Source: Alviniconcha marisindica
Taxonomy: Eukaryota; Mollusca; Gastropoda; Provannidae
NCBI GenBank assembly: GCA_018857735.1
Contig: JABMCL010000991.1
Span: 92,501 to 156,500 of the forward strand
Reading direction: 5' to 3'
DNA: 64,000 bases
Made by a program: the position numbers and the translations under genes. Below, in pieces: positions 59,288 through 63,810 of the stretch; the first letter of the stretch is position 1, and the number at the start of each line of letters is the position of its first letter. A model generated the notes under the pieces. The model was not told where the DNA came from. It saw only the letters and a program-made list of their open reading frames with translations, and ran no database searches.

Positions 59288-62200
59288 GCGCTTAAACAAA
59301 TTCCACACAAAACCTTGCATATTAATTTATATATAGGGCATAAAAAACTACCACACAAAATCATACGTGTTCATTTATATATAGTGGATAAAAAACTTCC
59401 ACACAAAACCATGTGTGTTAATTTATATATAGCGCATAAAAACTTCCACACAAAACCTTGTGTTAATTTATATATAGCGCATAAAAAATGCAGCACAAAA
59501 CCTTGCATGTAATTTATAAAGCATAAAAAACTCCACACAAAACCTTGATTGTTAATTTAATTATATATAGCGCTAAAAAACTTCCACACAAAACCTTGGT
59601 ATTAATTTATACATAGGCATAAAAAACTACCACACAAAACCTTGCGTATTAATTAACATAGGGAGAGAAAGATATACCAACATAACCATGCGTTATGAGG
59701 AGGGTAGATGGTAATAATTATATACTATGGATTATGATGGTAATAATTATATACTATGGTAGGTAGTGTTGCTTAATGTCCTCGGATGTCGGTTGACATA
59801 TTAGGGACAAGCTGAGACCAATGCCGAAGCACGGTTCAATATAGCTTTACGTCCACGGAAACCAAAAGGCTCGTTAGGATGGACAGTCCAGGACAGCCAC
59901 CTCGACTCTCACACAGCTCCTGAACTATGATAATGAATTCCTGTCAGAGGGTGCTATGGAGGCTATCTAGTCTCCCCGCACTGCAGGACCTGAACTATGA
60001 ATGCACTATGGATTATGATGGTAATAATTATATACTATATACTATGTATTATGATGGTAATAATCATATTTATATGACAATTGCTGCGATTCTAGGCTGA
60101 TGGTATTAATATTTCAGTGCTATAAAAGGCTCTGGTCCTGCTTACCTCTCTGAACTGCTACACGTCTCCATTCCATCTCATATGCTACGCTCTTCTTCCG
60201 ACACACGCATATTTGAAAATCCAGCAATACAAACGCAAGATGCATGGCTTTCGCACTTTCTCTTGCTTTGGGCCCCACATTTGGAATTCACTCCCACAAG
60301 ATTCTTAAGACGCTGCTCAACCCCATCATCTTTAAAAGCCAAACTGAAAACCTTCGTCTTCTCACAGTATTTCCGCCCCAACTAATAATACCCAGTTTCT
60401 GCTACAGTCATTGTGTGTGTGTGTGTAATGCCGTATGTAAATTGTTTTGGTAGGACTGTTCTCTACGTGTGTATAGAATATTGTATTTAGTTTAATATGT
60501 ATATGAGCGCTCGGGGTGTTGATGAGCACATGATAAATGTATATTATTATTAACACTGTGATTAACATGGATTATGATGGTATTATGTTAAAAAAATGCG
60601 CTCACATGCACACACACACACACACACAAGCATGCATACGTGCACACACACACACAAAAACACACTGTTGACCTCTAACCTGTGCCCCTGTGACCTCCAC
60701 GCTGTGCACATTGTTGATGGTTTCCAGCAAGTTGTGGGCCTCATCCACGATGATGATGTTGCCGGACAACCTGACGCCGCTCGCCTCACGTGTGGCTTTG
60801 TGCAGCAAGGTATTGTAGGGTAACACCACCACCTGAACCACACACACACACACACATACATACATGCACACACACACACACATATGCATGCACACATGCA
60901 CACACACACGCACACACATACATATACACACGTATACACACACACACACATACATACATGCACACACACACACATACATACACACACACACACGCATGCA
61001 CACACACATGCACACATGCACGCACACACATACACACACACATACCCACACCCATACCATAATGAAACATCGAGTTTGGCAGCAAAAGCAACAAAAGTGA
61101 CTTAAAACAAAAAAGCACAACAACACCAACATTTTAAAAACCTATGACAGCGTGGAACATGGGCAAGATTGCTGTTACATGTAAAAATCCAACCCGTTAA
61201 TAACTAACAATGTCACCTTGTGTTGGTATTTGTGAGGAGGGACCCCTGAATTCCTGATTTTGAACTGGTCAGAGCTCCACTCCTTACTGTGACTGATGAC
61301 AGGCTCTGCATGAAGTGTGCTTTAGTCAAAGATATTCTATACCAAGATCGTGCACTCCACACCCAGCCTTTAGTTAAAGATATTCTATACCAAGATAGTG
61401 CACTCCACACCCAGCATTTAGTTAAAAATATTCTATACCAAGATAGTGCACTCCACACCCAGCCTTTAGTCCAAAATATTCTATACCAAGATAGTGCACT
61501 CCACACCCAGCCTTTAGTCTAAGATATTCTATACCAGGACAGTGCACTCCGCCCGCAGGTTCAAGGACAGACAAGGAGAGTTAACACGCTTCAAAACAAG
61601 CTGAGTGACTAAAACTGCAAAAAACTGATAGCAATAGTCTTTGCTAAGTTATGACGGGTTACATGAAAATAAAGCATTATTGTTACAGTCTGAGTGGCTG
61701 ATTGCACAAATTAACAATAGTTTTTGCTGATACAGATACAAAACACAGTTACCTCAGCAGCTGGCACAGCTAGCCGAGACCCATAGTACGGGCAGGTCTT
61801 GGTTTGCCGACCCAGTGAGACCAGCTGCTCTATGTCACACAGCTCCAGCTGGGGAAAGAAAAAGAACTTTGATTCGTCAAGAAAAAGAACACTGATTAGT
61901 CATTTAAAACTTCACCTAGACCTTGATAGTTAAAATGCCTGCATGTGCATACTTCATTGTGTCACTGGGACATAAAGAAAACTACAACACTTATTATTAG
62001 TTTAAACCTTCCCTTTGACCTTGAACTTGACAGTTACAGTTTTTGTGTCAAGTCCTTTGCACCTTTGGAGAGAGAAAAAAGCGTTAGTTGGTAGTTTAAA
62101 TCTTCGCACTGACTGAGTGTAACAGTTAAGATTTTGGTGATGCTTCCTTGCACCTTTGGAAAGAAAAACATTGTGGTTGAAATGTTTGCTTTTACCGCAA

Positions 62201-63064
62201 CCTTGTGCTTAACAGTGACAGGTTTTTCACACAGCTCACTGTGCAAAAGGGCATTTTTCACAAGCGGAATCCGGGTTGCAGTCTCTGATGAAAGGGTCAC
62301 ATTACTCGGTCGCTGCTGATGTTGCTGGAACTTATACAAGCCATGGGAGGAACATTTAACATGCCATACGCCTGGTGTTCATTCCAAGGACTGCATAATA
62401 ATAACGATCATTTTTTTAAAGCGCAAATTTCTAAAAAGCTATCAGCGCTTTACAAAGAACAAGATGGGAGGTGGGGAAGTTGGTCAATGTACATAATACA
62501 GAAATCAAACAATGCAAAAATTGAGTGATGTCTATTGGCGAGCTTGCACTAGGTCCATTCCCGTGTCAACTGAGTCCAGGCGGGGATGTTTTTGGTGCGT
62601 AGGATCTTGGATGGGTCAGGGTGACAGTGGCCAGCGGATAAGCCAGTGGGGTTAACTGATTAATTTGTTGGAGATAATTCTTATAATTGCTTTTATTAGG
62701 ACAGTAACTTTTAAGAGATGGTCCTTGAGAAGTGACAATTTTATGTGATATGCACAGCCTGATGCCAGTGGGATTTTTCACGTTTCTATCTATGTAGGAC
62801 TTTTTACCAGGATGTTTATTTGCTGTTGTAATTAAATGGGGAACGACTCACCAAACCTTCCCCCATAAACCTTGCATGCGAGGAAAAAGGTACCCTCACC
62901 ACACATGCAATGACAAAATAATATATGGTGACAAGTAACATGCACTTGGGCCTTGGGCAATGGAAGACGGAGAACGGAACAGACACAGCCACTCACCAAA
63001 GCCTTGTCCTTGAACTCTTCCAACAGCTCTGTTTTGCGGTACAGGCAGCCTGGCTTAGATTTGC
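18083..63064 (-). CDS. DDX11: DDX11 (ChlR1) Fe-S DNA helicase, 3' 19 coding exons
   Basis: ATP-dependent 5'-3' DNA helicase of the XPD/FANCJ/RTEL1 group. In animals it acts in the nucleus in replication-fork processing and sister-chromatid cohesion. Nineteen exons with AG/GT borders and matching phases join to 611 complete codons plus a split first codon. Landmarks: two Fe-S cysteines (GCLYRK and TCPYYGSR), the DEAH box (IIIVDEAHN), [29 protein letters not shown], motif V ([12 protein letters not shown]) and motif VI (QSIGRAIRH). The order and spacing match the human protein as I remember it, including DDX11-specific [13 protein letters not shown] and CKLPAWI. Walker A and the first two Fe-S cysteines are encoded right of the window. 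No frameshift or premature stop occurs in the coding exons, so the gene looks functional. Confidence 0.95.
18245..18480 (+). repeat. CA microsatellites in DDX11 last intron
   Basis: Two CA/CATA-rich runs (18,270-18,350 and 18,385-18,450) are each followed by a CCAGGAA(T/C)CGAATTTAAAAACAG-like segment, so the block is a degenerate tandem duplication. Confidence 0.75.
18557..19045. mobile_element. Foldback MITE F1
   Basis: The left end (CCAAACACATGAAAAGTTC) is the inverse of the right end (GAACCTTTTACGTGTTTGG). Inner inverted pairs include GGGTAATCCCCTTT with GGGGATTACCC, and AGCTACAAAACA with its complement. Related halves occur at 21,320-21,515, 27,540-27,730, 28,735-28,860, 44,500-44,690 and 56,865-56,905. 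Non-coding. Confidence 0.75.
19255..19430. repeat. Short direct duplication next to DDX11 exon 18
   Basis: GAAAGCGAAATAAAAACTGA through GCGAGCCTCCCTTCCAACCC occurs twice (19,257-19,306 and 19,381-19,430); the second copy abuts the exon donor at 19,436. Confidence 0.8.
19437..19591 (-). CDS. DDX11: DDX11 coding exon 18 of 19 in window
   Basis: Encodes the rest of helicase motif VI ([20 protein letters not shown]) and the CKLPAWI segment through ALAAVSK. Acceptor TTTCCTGCAG, donor AAG|GTAGCT. The Lys of KLPAWI corresponds to the position I recall as deleted in human Warsaw breakage syndrome; it is conserved here. Confidence 0.95.
19592..21676 (-). other. DDX11 intron 17
   Basis: Contains GT/TG repeats (19,760-19,915) with a poly-G run, a hairpin repeat (20,825-20,948), a CT/TA microsatellite (21,242-21,270) and half of an F1 MITE (21,320-21,515). 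No further exon recognised. Confidence 0.6.
20740..20948. repeat. Hairpin repeat with GTGACTCAGGTCT arms
   Basis: GAAAGATGT - CACAACAACAAAGACCCGAG at 20,823-20,892 is inverted as GTGACTCAGGTCTTTGTAG - GACATCTTTC at 20,910-20,948. The flank GAGGCCCAGAGTGCTCGTGC also occurs near 3,473, so this belongs to a dispersed family. Confidence 0.65.
21677..21755 (-). CDS. DDX11: DDX11 coding exon 17
   Basis: Encodes [11 protein letters not shown], then [13 protein letters not shown], the first half of helicase motif VI. Acceptor CTGCCACCAG, donor ATTG|GTGAGT, phase 1. A hydrophilic insert precedes the motif, as in vertebrate DDX11. Confidence 0.95.
21756..22459 (-). other. DDX11 intron 16 with SINE-A insertion
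   Basis: Holds GT/GGGG-rich tracts, a piggyBac-like end (TTAACCCTTTTCCTGCCAG at 21,959) and a SINE-A copy lacking its tRNA head (22,080-22,335). Confidence 0.7.
22460..22544 (-). CDS. DDX11: DDX11 coding exon 16
   Basis: Encodes [20 protein letters not shown] and DYLNANF. This is the segment just after motif V in DDX11/FANCJ-type helicases. Acceptor TGTCTGCAG, donor TTC|GTGAGT. Confidence 0.95.
22545..23694 (-). other. DDX11 intron 15
   Basis: A loose CA/ACACCTGGCAA-type repeat occupies 22,555-22,810. The dispersed repeat seen at 43,125-44,065 occurs at 22,880-23,160 (CAGAAGTTTCCTCAGCGTAG, GTGTCTCAAGCTCCTCAA). No exon recognised. Confidence 0.55.
23695..23798 (-). CDS. DDX11: DDX11 coding exon 15 (motif V)
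   Basis: Encodes [20 protein letters not shown] and [24 protein letters not shown] is helicase motif V of the second RecA-like domain, which couples ATP hydrolysis to DNA movement. It ends in phase 2. Confidence 0.95.
24215..24960. repeat. 38-bp minisatellite in DDX11 intron
   Basis: About 19 units built on CCAATCATACAACTGTCATG and CTGACCAGGTGTTAAAAA; unit length varies by loss of the ATACAACTGT block. Lies in the intron between exons 15 and 14. Confidence 0.9.
25294..25362 (-). CDS. DDX11: DDX11 coding exon 14
   Basis: Encodes [20 protein letters not shown] and FIQ, matching the IFQEPK...QVEQVL region of vertebrate DDX11. Acceptor TTTCCCTCAG, donor CAG|GTAATA; phase 0 on both sides. Confidence 0.95.
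25404..27236. repeat. 34-bp minisatellite (about 40 units), split by SINE-B
   Basis: The unit is built on GTGAGAAGAGGATGGGACAC plus CATCATCTCTTTA. One unit lies at 25,404-25,445, then SINE-B, then the main array 25,882-27,236. The tRNA head of the SINE is cut at the junction (GAGTC|CAGGAGGATGGG), so the array probably expanded after, or across, the insertion. Many open frames here are repeat artefacts. Confidence 0.9.
25448..25881 (-). mobile_element. SINE-B copy, tRNA head truncated
   Basis: The body and 3' part are intact (GGTCATCCTGCCAAAAGTGC on the minus strand), as is the B-box area (GGGTTCGAATCCC). The first part of the tRNA head is missing at the border with the 34-bp array. Confidence 0.8.
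27540..27730. mobile_element. F1 MITE fragment(s)
   Basis: GTTTAAGTGTCGTTTTGTGG, TAAAGGGGATTTCC and TTTGAACCTTTTTTGTG match the right half of the foldback MITE at 18,557-19,045. A second, shorter copy of the middle part precedes it at about 27,500-27,570. Confidence 0.65.
27805..27954 (-). CDS. DDX11: DDX11 coding exon 13
   Basis: Fifty codons: [20 protein letters not shown], then [20 protein letters not shown], ending [18 protein letters not shown] is the helicase motif IV region of this family. Acceptor GTGTTTCAG, donor AAG|GTGTGT. Confidence 0.95.
28995..29110. repeat. Arm of the 9,304 foldback family
   Basis: TTTTGGCTTTATTCGC, CCCAGAATGGCGTTTA and CCTCCTCGGATATTA match one arm of the foldback element at 9,487-9,612. 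Confidence 0.65.
29280..29400. repeat. ACAACTTTATTGCCGAGTG retroelement end
   Basis: ACAACAACTTTATTGCCGAG with TACTAGGAATGTTTTG also occurs at 43,370-43,430, and similar ends occur near 14,525 and 56,590; a dispersed short retroelement 3' end. Confidence 0.5.
30005..30375 (+). repeat. Poly-G and a 165-bp tandem duplication
   Basis: A poly-G run (30,015-30,068) is followed by two copies of GGATTGTGAAGCAGAGGGGG - CAGTAACCAAACCAAACTAA - TTATTTCAACAACTTAAAA (30,069-30,236 and 30,237-30,365). Confidence 0.8.
31055..31190 (+). repeat. GA/GAA purine tract
   Basis: (GA)n of about 55 bp continues into GAA/GAAAA purine-only sequence. Further (GA)n tracts on the same strand lie at 33,472-33,520, 34,243-34,280, 34,700-34,742, 37,982-38,035 and 47,606-47,655. 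Confidence 0.9.
33669..33966 (-). mobile_element. SINE-A, full-length copy
   Basis: Minus-strand tRNA head at 33,966 (GAGCCGGTTTGGCCCAGCGG), body with the CACTCTGGTGGTGACAGTG segment, and tail to GTGGACGTAAGC. Slightly more diverged than the 3,611 copy. Confidence 0.85.
35200..35600 (+). other. GC-rich exon-like segment, unassigned
   Basis: A 78-codon open frame contains [20 protein letters not shown] and ends GVATAVQ. GC and CpG content are well above the surroundings. I do not recognise a family. A similar DNA and peptide patch (LIWNV) occurs at 41,430, which suggests a repeat or paralogous exon fragments rather than chance. Confidence 0.25.
35740..36020 (+). repeat. CG/CA alternating repeats
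   Basis: GCGCGC and (CA)n/(CGCA)n mixtures; open frames here are artefacts. Confidence 0.85.
36261..36379 (-). mobile_element. 5'-truncated SINE-A with target-site duplication
   Basis: The SINE-A tail and poly-C complement (36,270-36,370) is bounded by CATTCTGCT on both sides (36,261-36,269 and 36,371-36,379). This is the expected footprint of a 5'-truncated retrotransposition. Confidence 0.7.
38603..38765 (+). repeat. 39-bp tandem repeat, three to four units
   Basis: Units of GACATCAGAACCAGCTGACG plus CAAAATTATTCCAAAT. A 53-bp two-copy repeat (GTAAGCAAGGATAGATTATA) follows at 38,935-39,030 after a GT microsatellite. Confidence 0.8.
40200..41075 (+). repeat. GT and CA microsatellites around a short-element end
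   Basis: (GT)n at 40,203-40,255 and alternating CA/CG at 40,918-41,070. Between them, TTGTGCGCTTCGGGCTCACG and AAAGCGCCTTATCAATA form a short-repeat end also present at 20,015-20,060. No gene. Confidence 0.75.
41420..41518 (+). other. Exon-like open segment, unassigned
   Basis: After an AG (GGTATTCAG|AGCGG) the frame reads [20 protein letters not shown] and TESL before a GTATTG donor-like site. The reading is peptide-like and not low-complexity, but I cannot name a family and see no partner exons. Confidence 0.25.
41540..42145 (-). mobile_element. SINE-B fragments split by a LINE-end fragment
   Basis: SINE-B 3' part (41,540-41,640) and body (41,970-42,143) are separated by about 330 bp. On the minus strand that insert translates as [19 protein letters not shown] followed, after a frameshift, by [11 protein letters not shown]. 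This style is common at the C-terminus of non-LTR retrotransposon proteins. Nested insertion is the simplest reading. Confidence 0.55.
42178..42268 (+). repeat. GGT and GT microsatellites
   Basis: (GGT)n followed by (GT)n. The next 230 bp are A/C-rich (ACAACAAAAC-like) without a gene. Confidence 0.9.
43125..44320. repeat. Dispersed repeat G: two inverted copies plus a fragment
   Basis: 43,125-43,380 and 43,805-44,090 are inverted with respect to each other, sharing GAGGAGCTTGAGG and its inverse and AGTTTCCCCAACATTGGC-type blocks. A fragment lies at 44,255-44,320 and another copy at 22,880-23,160. Between the main copies are AT-rich DNA and an (ATTA)n tract. Confidence 0.65.
44500..44690. mobile_element. 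F1 MITE, left half
   Basis: CCAAAAACATAAAAGGTTC, TTCGGGGTAATCGCTTTTAT and CTACAAAACAATAC match the left half of the foldback MITE at 18,557. Confidence 0.7.
45346..45500 (+). repeat. Element E copy
   Basis: Matches 878-1,038 across its length, from TCAGGAGCTGTGTGAGAGTC to GACATTAAG. Confidence 0.75.
45632..46341. repeat. 24-bp minisatellite (about 29 units)
   Basis: The unit is built on GGCTCCCATAGTTAGGCAGT plus TTGT. As 24 is a multiple of three, minus-strand frames with an MGATNYLT repeat stay open; these are not considered genes. Confidence 0.95.
46938..47018 (+). repeat. SINE-A tail fragment
   Basis: Carries AAAGCCTTATGGTTTCTATG and GACGTAAAGCACCATG, preceded by a C-rich tract. It lies about 20 bp before an element E copy. 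Confidence 0.7.
47039..47181 (+). repeat. Element E copy
   Basis: Slightly shortened copy (lacks CTGGGCTGTCCG), ending ATCCGAGGACATTAAG just before the ATG of the following open frame. Confidence 0.7.
47190..47954 (+). CDS. Uncertain open frame, 254 codons
   Basis: The first 130 or so codons are not low-complexity ([35 protein letters not shown]). They are followed by stretches encoded by GT, GA and CA microsatellites. AATAAA lies at 47,975-47,980, shortly after the stop. No family is recognised. It could be a retrocopy fragment with microsatellite growth, an old transposon piece, or chance. Inside DDX11 intron 12, antisense to the gene. Confidence 0.2.
48588..48691 (-). CDS. DDX11: DDX11 coding exon 12
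   Basis: Encodes (G)[20 protein letters not shown] and [14 protein letters not shown], matching the CGHVIPPDNILPL...LEFTFQKR region of vertebrate DDX11. Acceptor GTGTACCCAG, donor TTG|GTAAGT. Confidence 0.95.
49058..49129 (-). tRNA. tRNA-Asp (GUC)
   Basis: 72 nt without CCA. The acceptor stem TCCTCGG pairs with CCGGGGA. D arm with A box (TAGTATAGTGG), anticodon arm CCCGC-CTGTCAC-GCGGG with GTC, and T arm with B box GGTTCAATTCC are all intact. A run of T follows within three bases of the 3' end, a Pol III terminator. It lies in a DDX11 intron on the same strand as the gene. No SINE body is attached, so it looks like a genuine gene. Confidence 0.95.
49130..50380. other. Intron sequence without recognised gene
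   Basis: A small direct repeat (GACCTGACACC-AGCTGGAAATTT, 49,128-49,195) lies next to the tRNA. The rest is AT-rich with no gene seen. Confidence 0.5.
50381..50690 (-). mobile_element. SINE-A, full-length copy
   Basis: Minus-strand tRNA head ends at 50,690 (GAGCCGGTTTGGCCTAGTGG). Body and GTGGACGTTAAGCACCATG tail are present. Confidence 0.85.
50840..51260. repeat. 61-bp tandem repeat and a GCGCTATA short element
   Basis: Units of AACACCAAGGCTACATTAAA - TTTATATGCTGAATAGTTAT occur at 50,843-50,890 and three times in 51,125-51,255. A short element ending TATAGCGCTATATAAGAG and (ATT)n sits between them at 50,930-51,127. Confidence 0.75.
51886..51958 (-). CDS. DDX11: DDX11 coding exon 11
   Basis: Encodes [20 protein letters not shown] and EFSC(G). 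Acceptor CTGACTTGCAG, donor TGTG|GTAAGG. It follows GGTMQP directly, as VSDFRQQL does in the human protein. Confidence 0.95.
52219..52331 (-). CDS. DDX11: DDX11 coding exon 10
   Basis: Encodes (T)[20 protein letters not shown], then [17 protein letters not shown]. The GGTMQP segment lies in the second helicase domain. Acceptor TGTGTTTCAG at 52,332-52,333, donor CCT|GTGAGT followed by GT repeats. The acceptor side is the founder of the array at 52,334-53,015. Confidence 0.95.
52334..53015 (-). repeat. Tandem copies of DDX11 exon-10 start and 3' splice site
   Basis: About seven degenerate units of 75-100 bp each carry the first 60 or so bases of exon 10 (still reading [19 protein letters not shown] peptides), the acceptor TTTCAG or a decayed form of it, and a CA microsatellite. 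They lie upstream of the true exon on the transcript strand. No unit contains the AGGTMQP end, so they are partial exon copies, not duplicated exons. Confidence 0.9.
53313..53772 (-). mobile_element. SINE-B, full-length copy at a DDX11 donor site
   Basis: The tRNA head begins GAGCGGGGATAGCTCAGTGG at 53,772. This is exactly five bases into the intron after DDX11 exon 9 (GTGA|GAGC). Body and 3' part extend to about 53,313. A and B boxes are preserved. Confidence 0.85.
53777..53899 (-). CDS. DDX11: DDX11 coding exon 9
   Basis: Encodes (D)[20 protein letters not shown] and [20 protein letters not shown]. The [20 protein letters not shown] region of vertebrate DDX11 is the direct match. Acceptor TTTGTTTCAG, donor CAGA|GTGAGA with SINE-B starting at +5. 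Confidence 0.95.
53902..54555 (-). repeat. Tandem copies of DDX11 exon-9 start and 3' splice site
   Basis: About nine units of roughly 70 bp. Each has the acceptor TTTCAGACTCAGC, copies of the first bases of exon 9, and an intron part (CTAACATCTTTGTTTC). In about seven units the exon-like part has changed so that GTGAGTGG follows 15 bases after the acceptor. The last unit at 54,480-54,520 resembles the true exon edge most (CACAGAATGAGTGGATGG). Confidence 0.9.
54556..55095. repeat. 50-bp minisatellite
   Basis: About ten units built on AAGCCATAGAGTAACCAACA and AACATCTCAGGTGTAGTGTC, directly following the exon-9-derived array. CA microsatellites and a degenerate (CACAATGCCACA) block follow to 55,375. 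Confidence 0.9.
55512..55616 (-). CDS. DDX11: DDX11 coding exon 8
   Basis: Encodes (A)[20 protein letters not shown] and [14 protein letters not shown](G). A hydrophilic, poorly conserved linker, as at this position in other DDX11 proteins. Acceptor CCGTCTCTTCAG, donor ACAG|GTATTC. Confidence 0.9.
55699..55731. repeat. Perfect hairpin in DDX11 intron
   Basis: GGCAAAGCATCAATTC and its exact inverse are separated by one base; the stem is 16 bp. No T-run follows, so it is not a simple terminator. Confidence 0.85.
56282..56327 (-). CDS. DDX11: DDX11 coding exon 7
   Basis: Encodes [15 protein letters not shown] plus a split codon. Acceptor GTGTTTCAG, donor CGAG|GTAAGT. Corresponds to LFGFTERYGAVF in the human protein. 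Confidence 0.9.
57039..57145 (-). CDS. DDX11: DDX11 coding exon 6
   Basis: Encodes (D)[20 protein letters not shown] and [15 protein letters not shown], the conserved [22 protein letters not shown] region. Acceptor ACAATTTCAG, donor AAG|GTGATT. Confidence 0.95.
57486..57530 (-). CDS. DDX11: DDX11 coding exon 5
   Basis: A 45-bp exon encoding (G)[14 protein letters not shown]. Acceptor TTGTGTACAG, donor ACAG|GTAAGG, phase 1 on both sides. Short and variable, but phases fit both neighbours. Confidence 0.8.
57774..57925. repeat. 67-bp tandem duplication
   Basis: TATGCAGGTGAGAATATAGG - TGTGAATTTCTTAATATATT is present twice (57,805-57,866 and 57,867-57,933). Each copy contains GCAG|GTGAG, but on the strand opposite to DDX11. 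Confidence 0.85.
58377..58517 (+). repeat. 48-bp tandem repeat, three units
   Basis: Units of GGAGGTGGAGCTGGACCCTC - AAGTTAGCCCAAAAGAGATC; the unit is 16 codons long, which explains the open frame across it. Confidence 0.85.
58818..58944 (-). CDS. DDX11: DDX11 coding exon 4
   Basis: Encodes [20 protein letters not shown], then [20 protein letters not shown] and LG. Matches the [20 protein letters not shown] segment of the human protein. Acceptor CTGTTCGTAG, donor GGAG|GTCAGC. Confidence 0.95.
58975..59665. repeat. About 57-bp AT-rich minisatellite
   Basis: About twelve units of ACTTCCACACAAAACCTTGC - GTGTTAATTTATATATAGCG - CATAAAAA, starting 30 bp upstream of exon 4 on the transcript strand. 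A (TA)n run occurs near 59,265. Confidence 0.9.
59768..59926 (-). repeat. Element E copy
   Basis: Matches the 14,998-15,157 copy closely, from CAGGAGCTGTGTGAGAGTC to GGACATTAAGCAACAC. Confidence 0.75.
60110..60560 (+). repeat. Decayed non-LTR retrotransposon 3' end
   Basis: The plus strand translates, with frameshifts, into [20 protein letters not shown], then a Leu/Pro-rich [16 protein letters not shown] and [13 protein letters not shown]. This pattern is typical of the C-terminus of some LINE proteins. The 3' part (GAGCGCTCGGGGTGTTGATG and a TATTATTATT tail) matches 1,490-1,745 in inverse. Only a remnant; no active domain. Confidence 0.5.
60680..60832 (-). CDS. DDX11: DDX11 coding exon 3 (DEAH box)
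   Basis: 51 codons: [57 protein letters not shown] is the Walker B/DEAH motif that coordinates Mg-[12 protein letters not shown] is typical of DDX11 and separates it from XPD, FANCJ and RTEL1. Acceptor GTGGTTCAG, donor CAG|GTTAGA. Confidence 0.97.
60841..61062 (+). repeat. CA/TACA microsatellite
   Basis: About 220 bp of CA, CATA and GCACACA variants directly upstream of exon 3 on the transcript strand, supplying a GT-rich region before its acceptor. Confidence 0.9.
61315..61550. repeat. 46-bp tandem repeat, five units
   Basis: Units of GATATTCTATACCAAGATAG - TGCACTCCACACCCAGCCTT in the intron between exons 2 and 3. Confidence 0.9.
61753..61848 (-). CDS. DDX11: DDX11 coding exon 2 (fourth Fe-S cysteine)
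   Basis: 32 codons: [20 protein letters not shown] then [12 protein letters not shown]. The Cys of CPYYGSR is the last ligand of the 4Fe-4S cluster in XPD-family helicases. Acceptor CTTTCCCCAG, donor GAG|GTAACT. Confidence 0.96.
62997..63064 (-). CDS. DDX11: DDX11 first coding exon in window (third Fe-S cysteine)
   Basis: Starts with two bases of a split codon after GTGTTTCCAG and encodes [20 protein letters not shown] and AL to donor TTG|GTGAGT. The Cys of GCLYRK matches ACPFYNH in the human protein. Upstream exons are not seen between 63,065 and 64,000 and must lie beyond the window. Confidence 0.9.
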
Positions 63065-63230
63065 CTGGAAACACACGTGAGAGTCAGTCCCTTTAAACAA
63101 TTTCAGCAGGGACAGACCATTACTGAACAAAGAACAAAGAATCATGGCTGTGAAAAAGACAGCTTAGAAATAGTTATTAAACATGTGCATCTTGAGCATC
63201 AAGAGCTCTTAACCGTTCACAAAGCATAGC

Positions 63231-63747
63231 ACTATTGGGCGGTTCAGTGAAGCTGCTTTGCATGAGTGAATGCCCTTCGTAATCTTTCTCCAAGAAGTAG
63301 CGAAAGGTTGCAGCTGTCACTTCCTGGCTGATTTCTGAGTAGGTGTTGGTCCACGCCTTGAATCACAATGGAAGTTGAACCTAGAACTGCCAAGCATTAC
63401 AAATGCTACCAATGTTGCAGTTGCAAAAAATACTGGGGCAAGGTGAAGGAGGGCGGAAAAAAGTGTCTTTGCTTCGGTTTTCAGCTGACGGAAGATCGTG
63501 AGTTCGTGGAAAAAATGCAAGTTTGGGGCGTCCTATAGCAGGAGCGACAAGATACTGTTTGATGCCAGAAACATTCTAACCACAGACCTTCAAAAATACC
63601 TTTAAAGCTGGCAGTGTAAACTTCGCAAATTCACCGTCTTCCATTGTGAAGAAAGTACGTACCGGAAGTAAAAGTGGCCAAGGGGCTTAAGCGATGCCGG
63701 GTAAAAGTCAAGGGAGTTAACAAGGGAGTTGCCTGAACTGCCCAATA
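63231..63747. mobile_element. Putative small TIR transposon with Cys-rich short ORF
   Basis: The left end TTGGGCGGTTCAG and right end CTGAACTGCCCAA are inverted repeats (one mismatch), each flanked by TA, as for TA-target elements. The element is about 515 bp and holds the short open frame at 63,368-63,538. It lies in a DDX11 intron. Confidence 0.5.
63368..63538 (+). CDS. Cys-rich 56-residue short ORF inside TIR element
   Basis: Starts ATGGAAGTTGAACC and stops at TAG. The product has KCYQCCSCKKYWG and KKCLCFGFQL, i.e. two close Cys clusters with aromatic and basic residues that could bind zinc, followed by an acidic/aromatic end (DREFVEKMQVWGVL). I recognise no family. It could be a remnant of a transposase zinc-binding region, a domesticated peptide, or chance. 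Confidence 0.3.
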   Translation: MEVEPRTAKHYKCYQCCSCKKYWGKVKEGGKKCLCFGFQLTEDREFVEKMQVWGVL

Positions 63748-63810
63748 TATGAGTTATTATTATTATAATCCACTGATGTTCCGTTGTTTCAGGCTGTAAG
63801 ACCCCATCAA

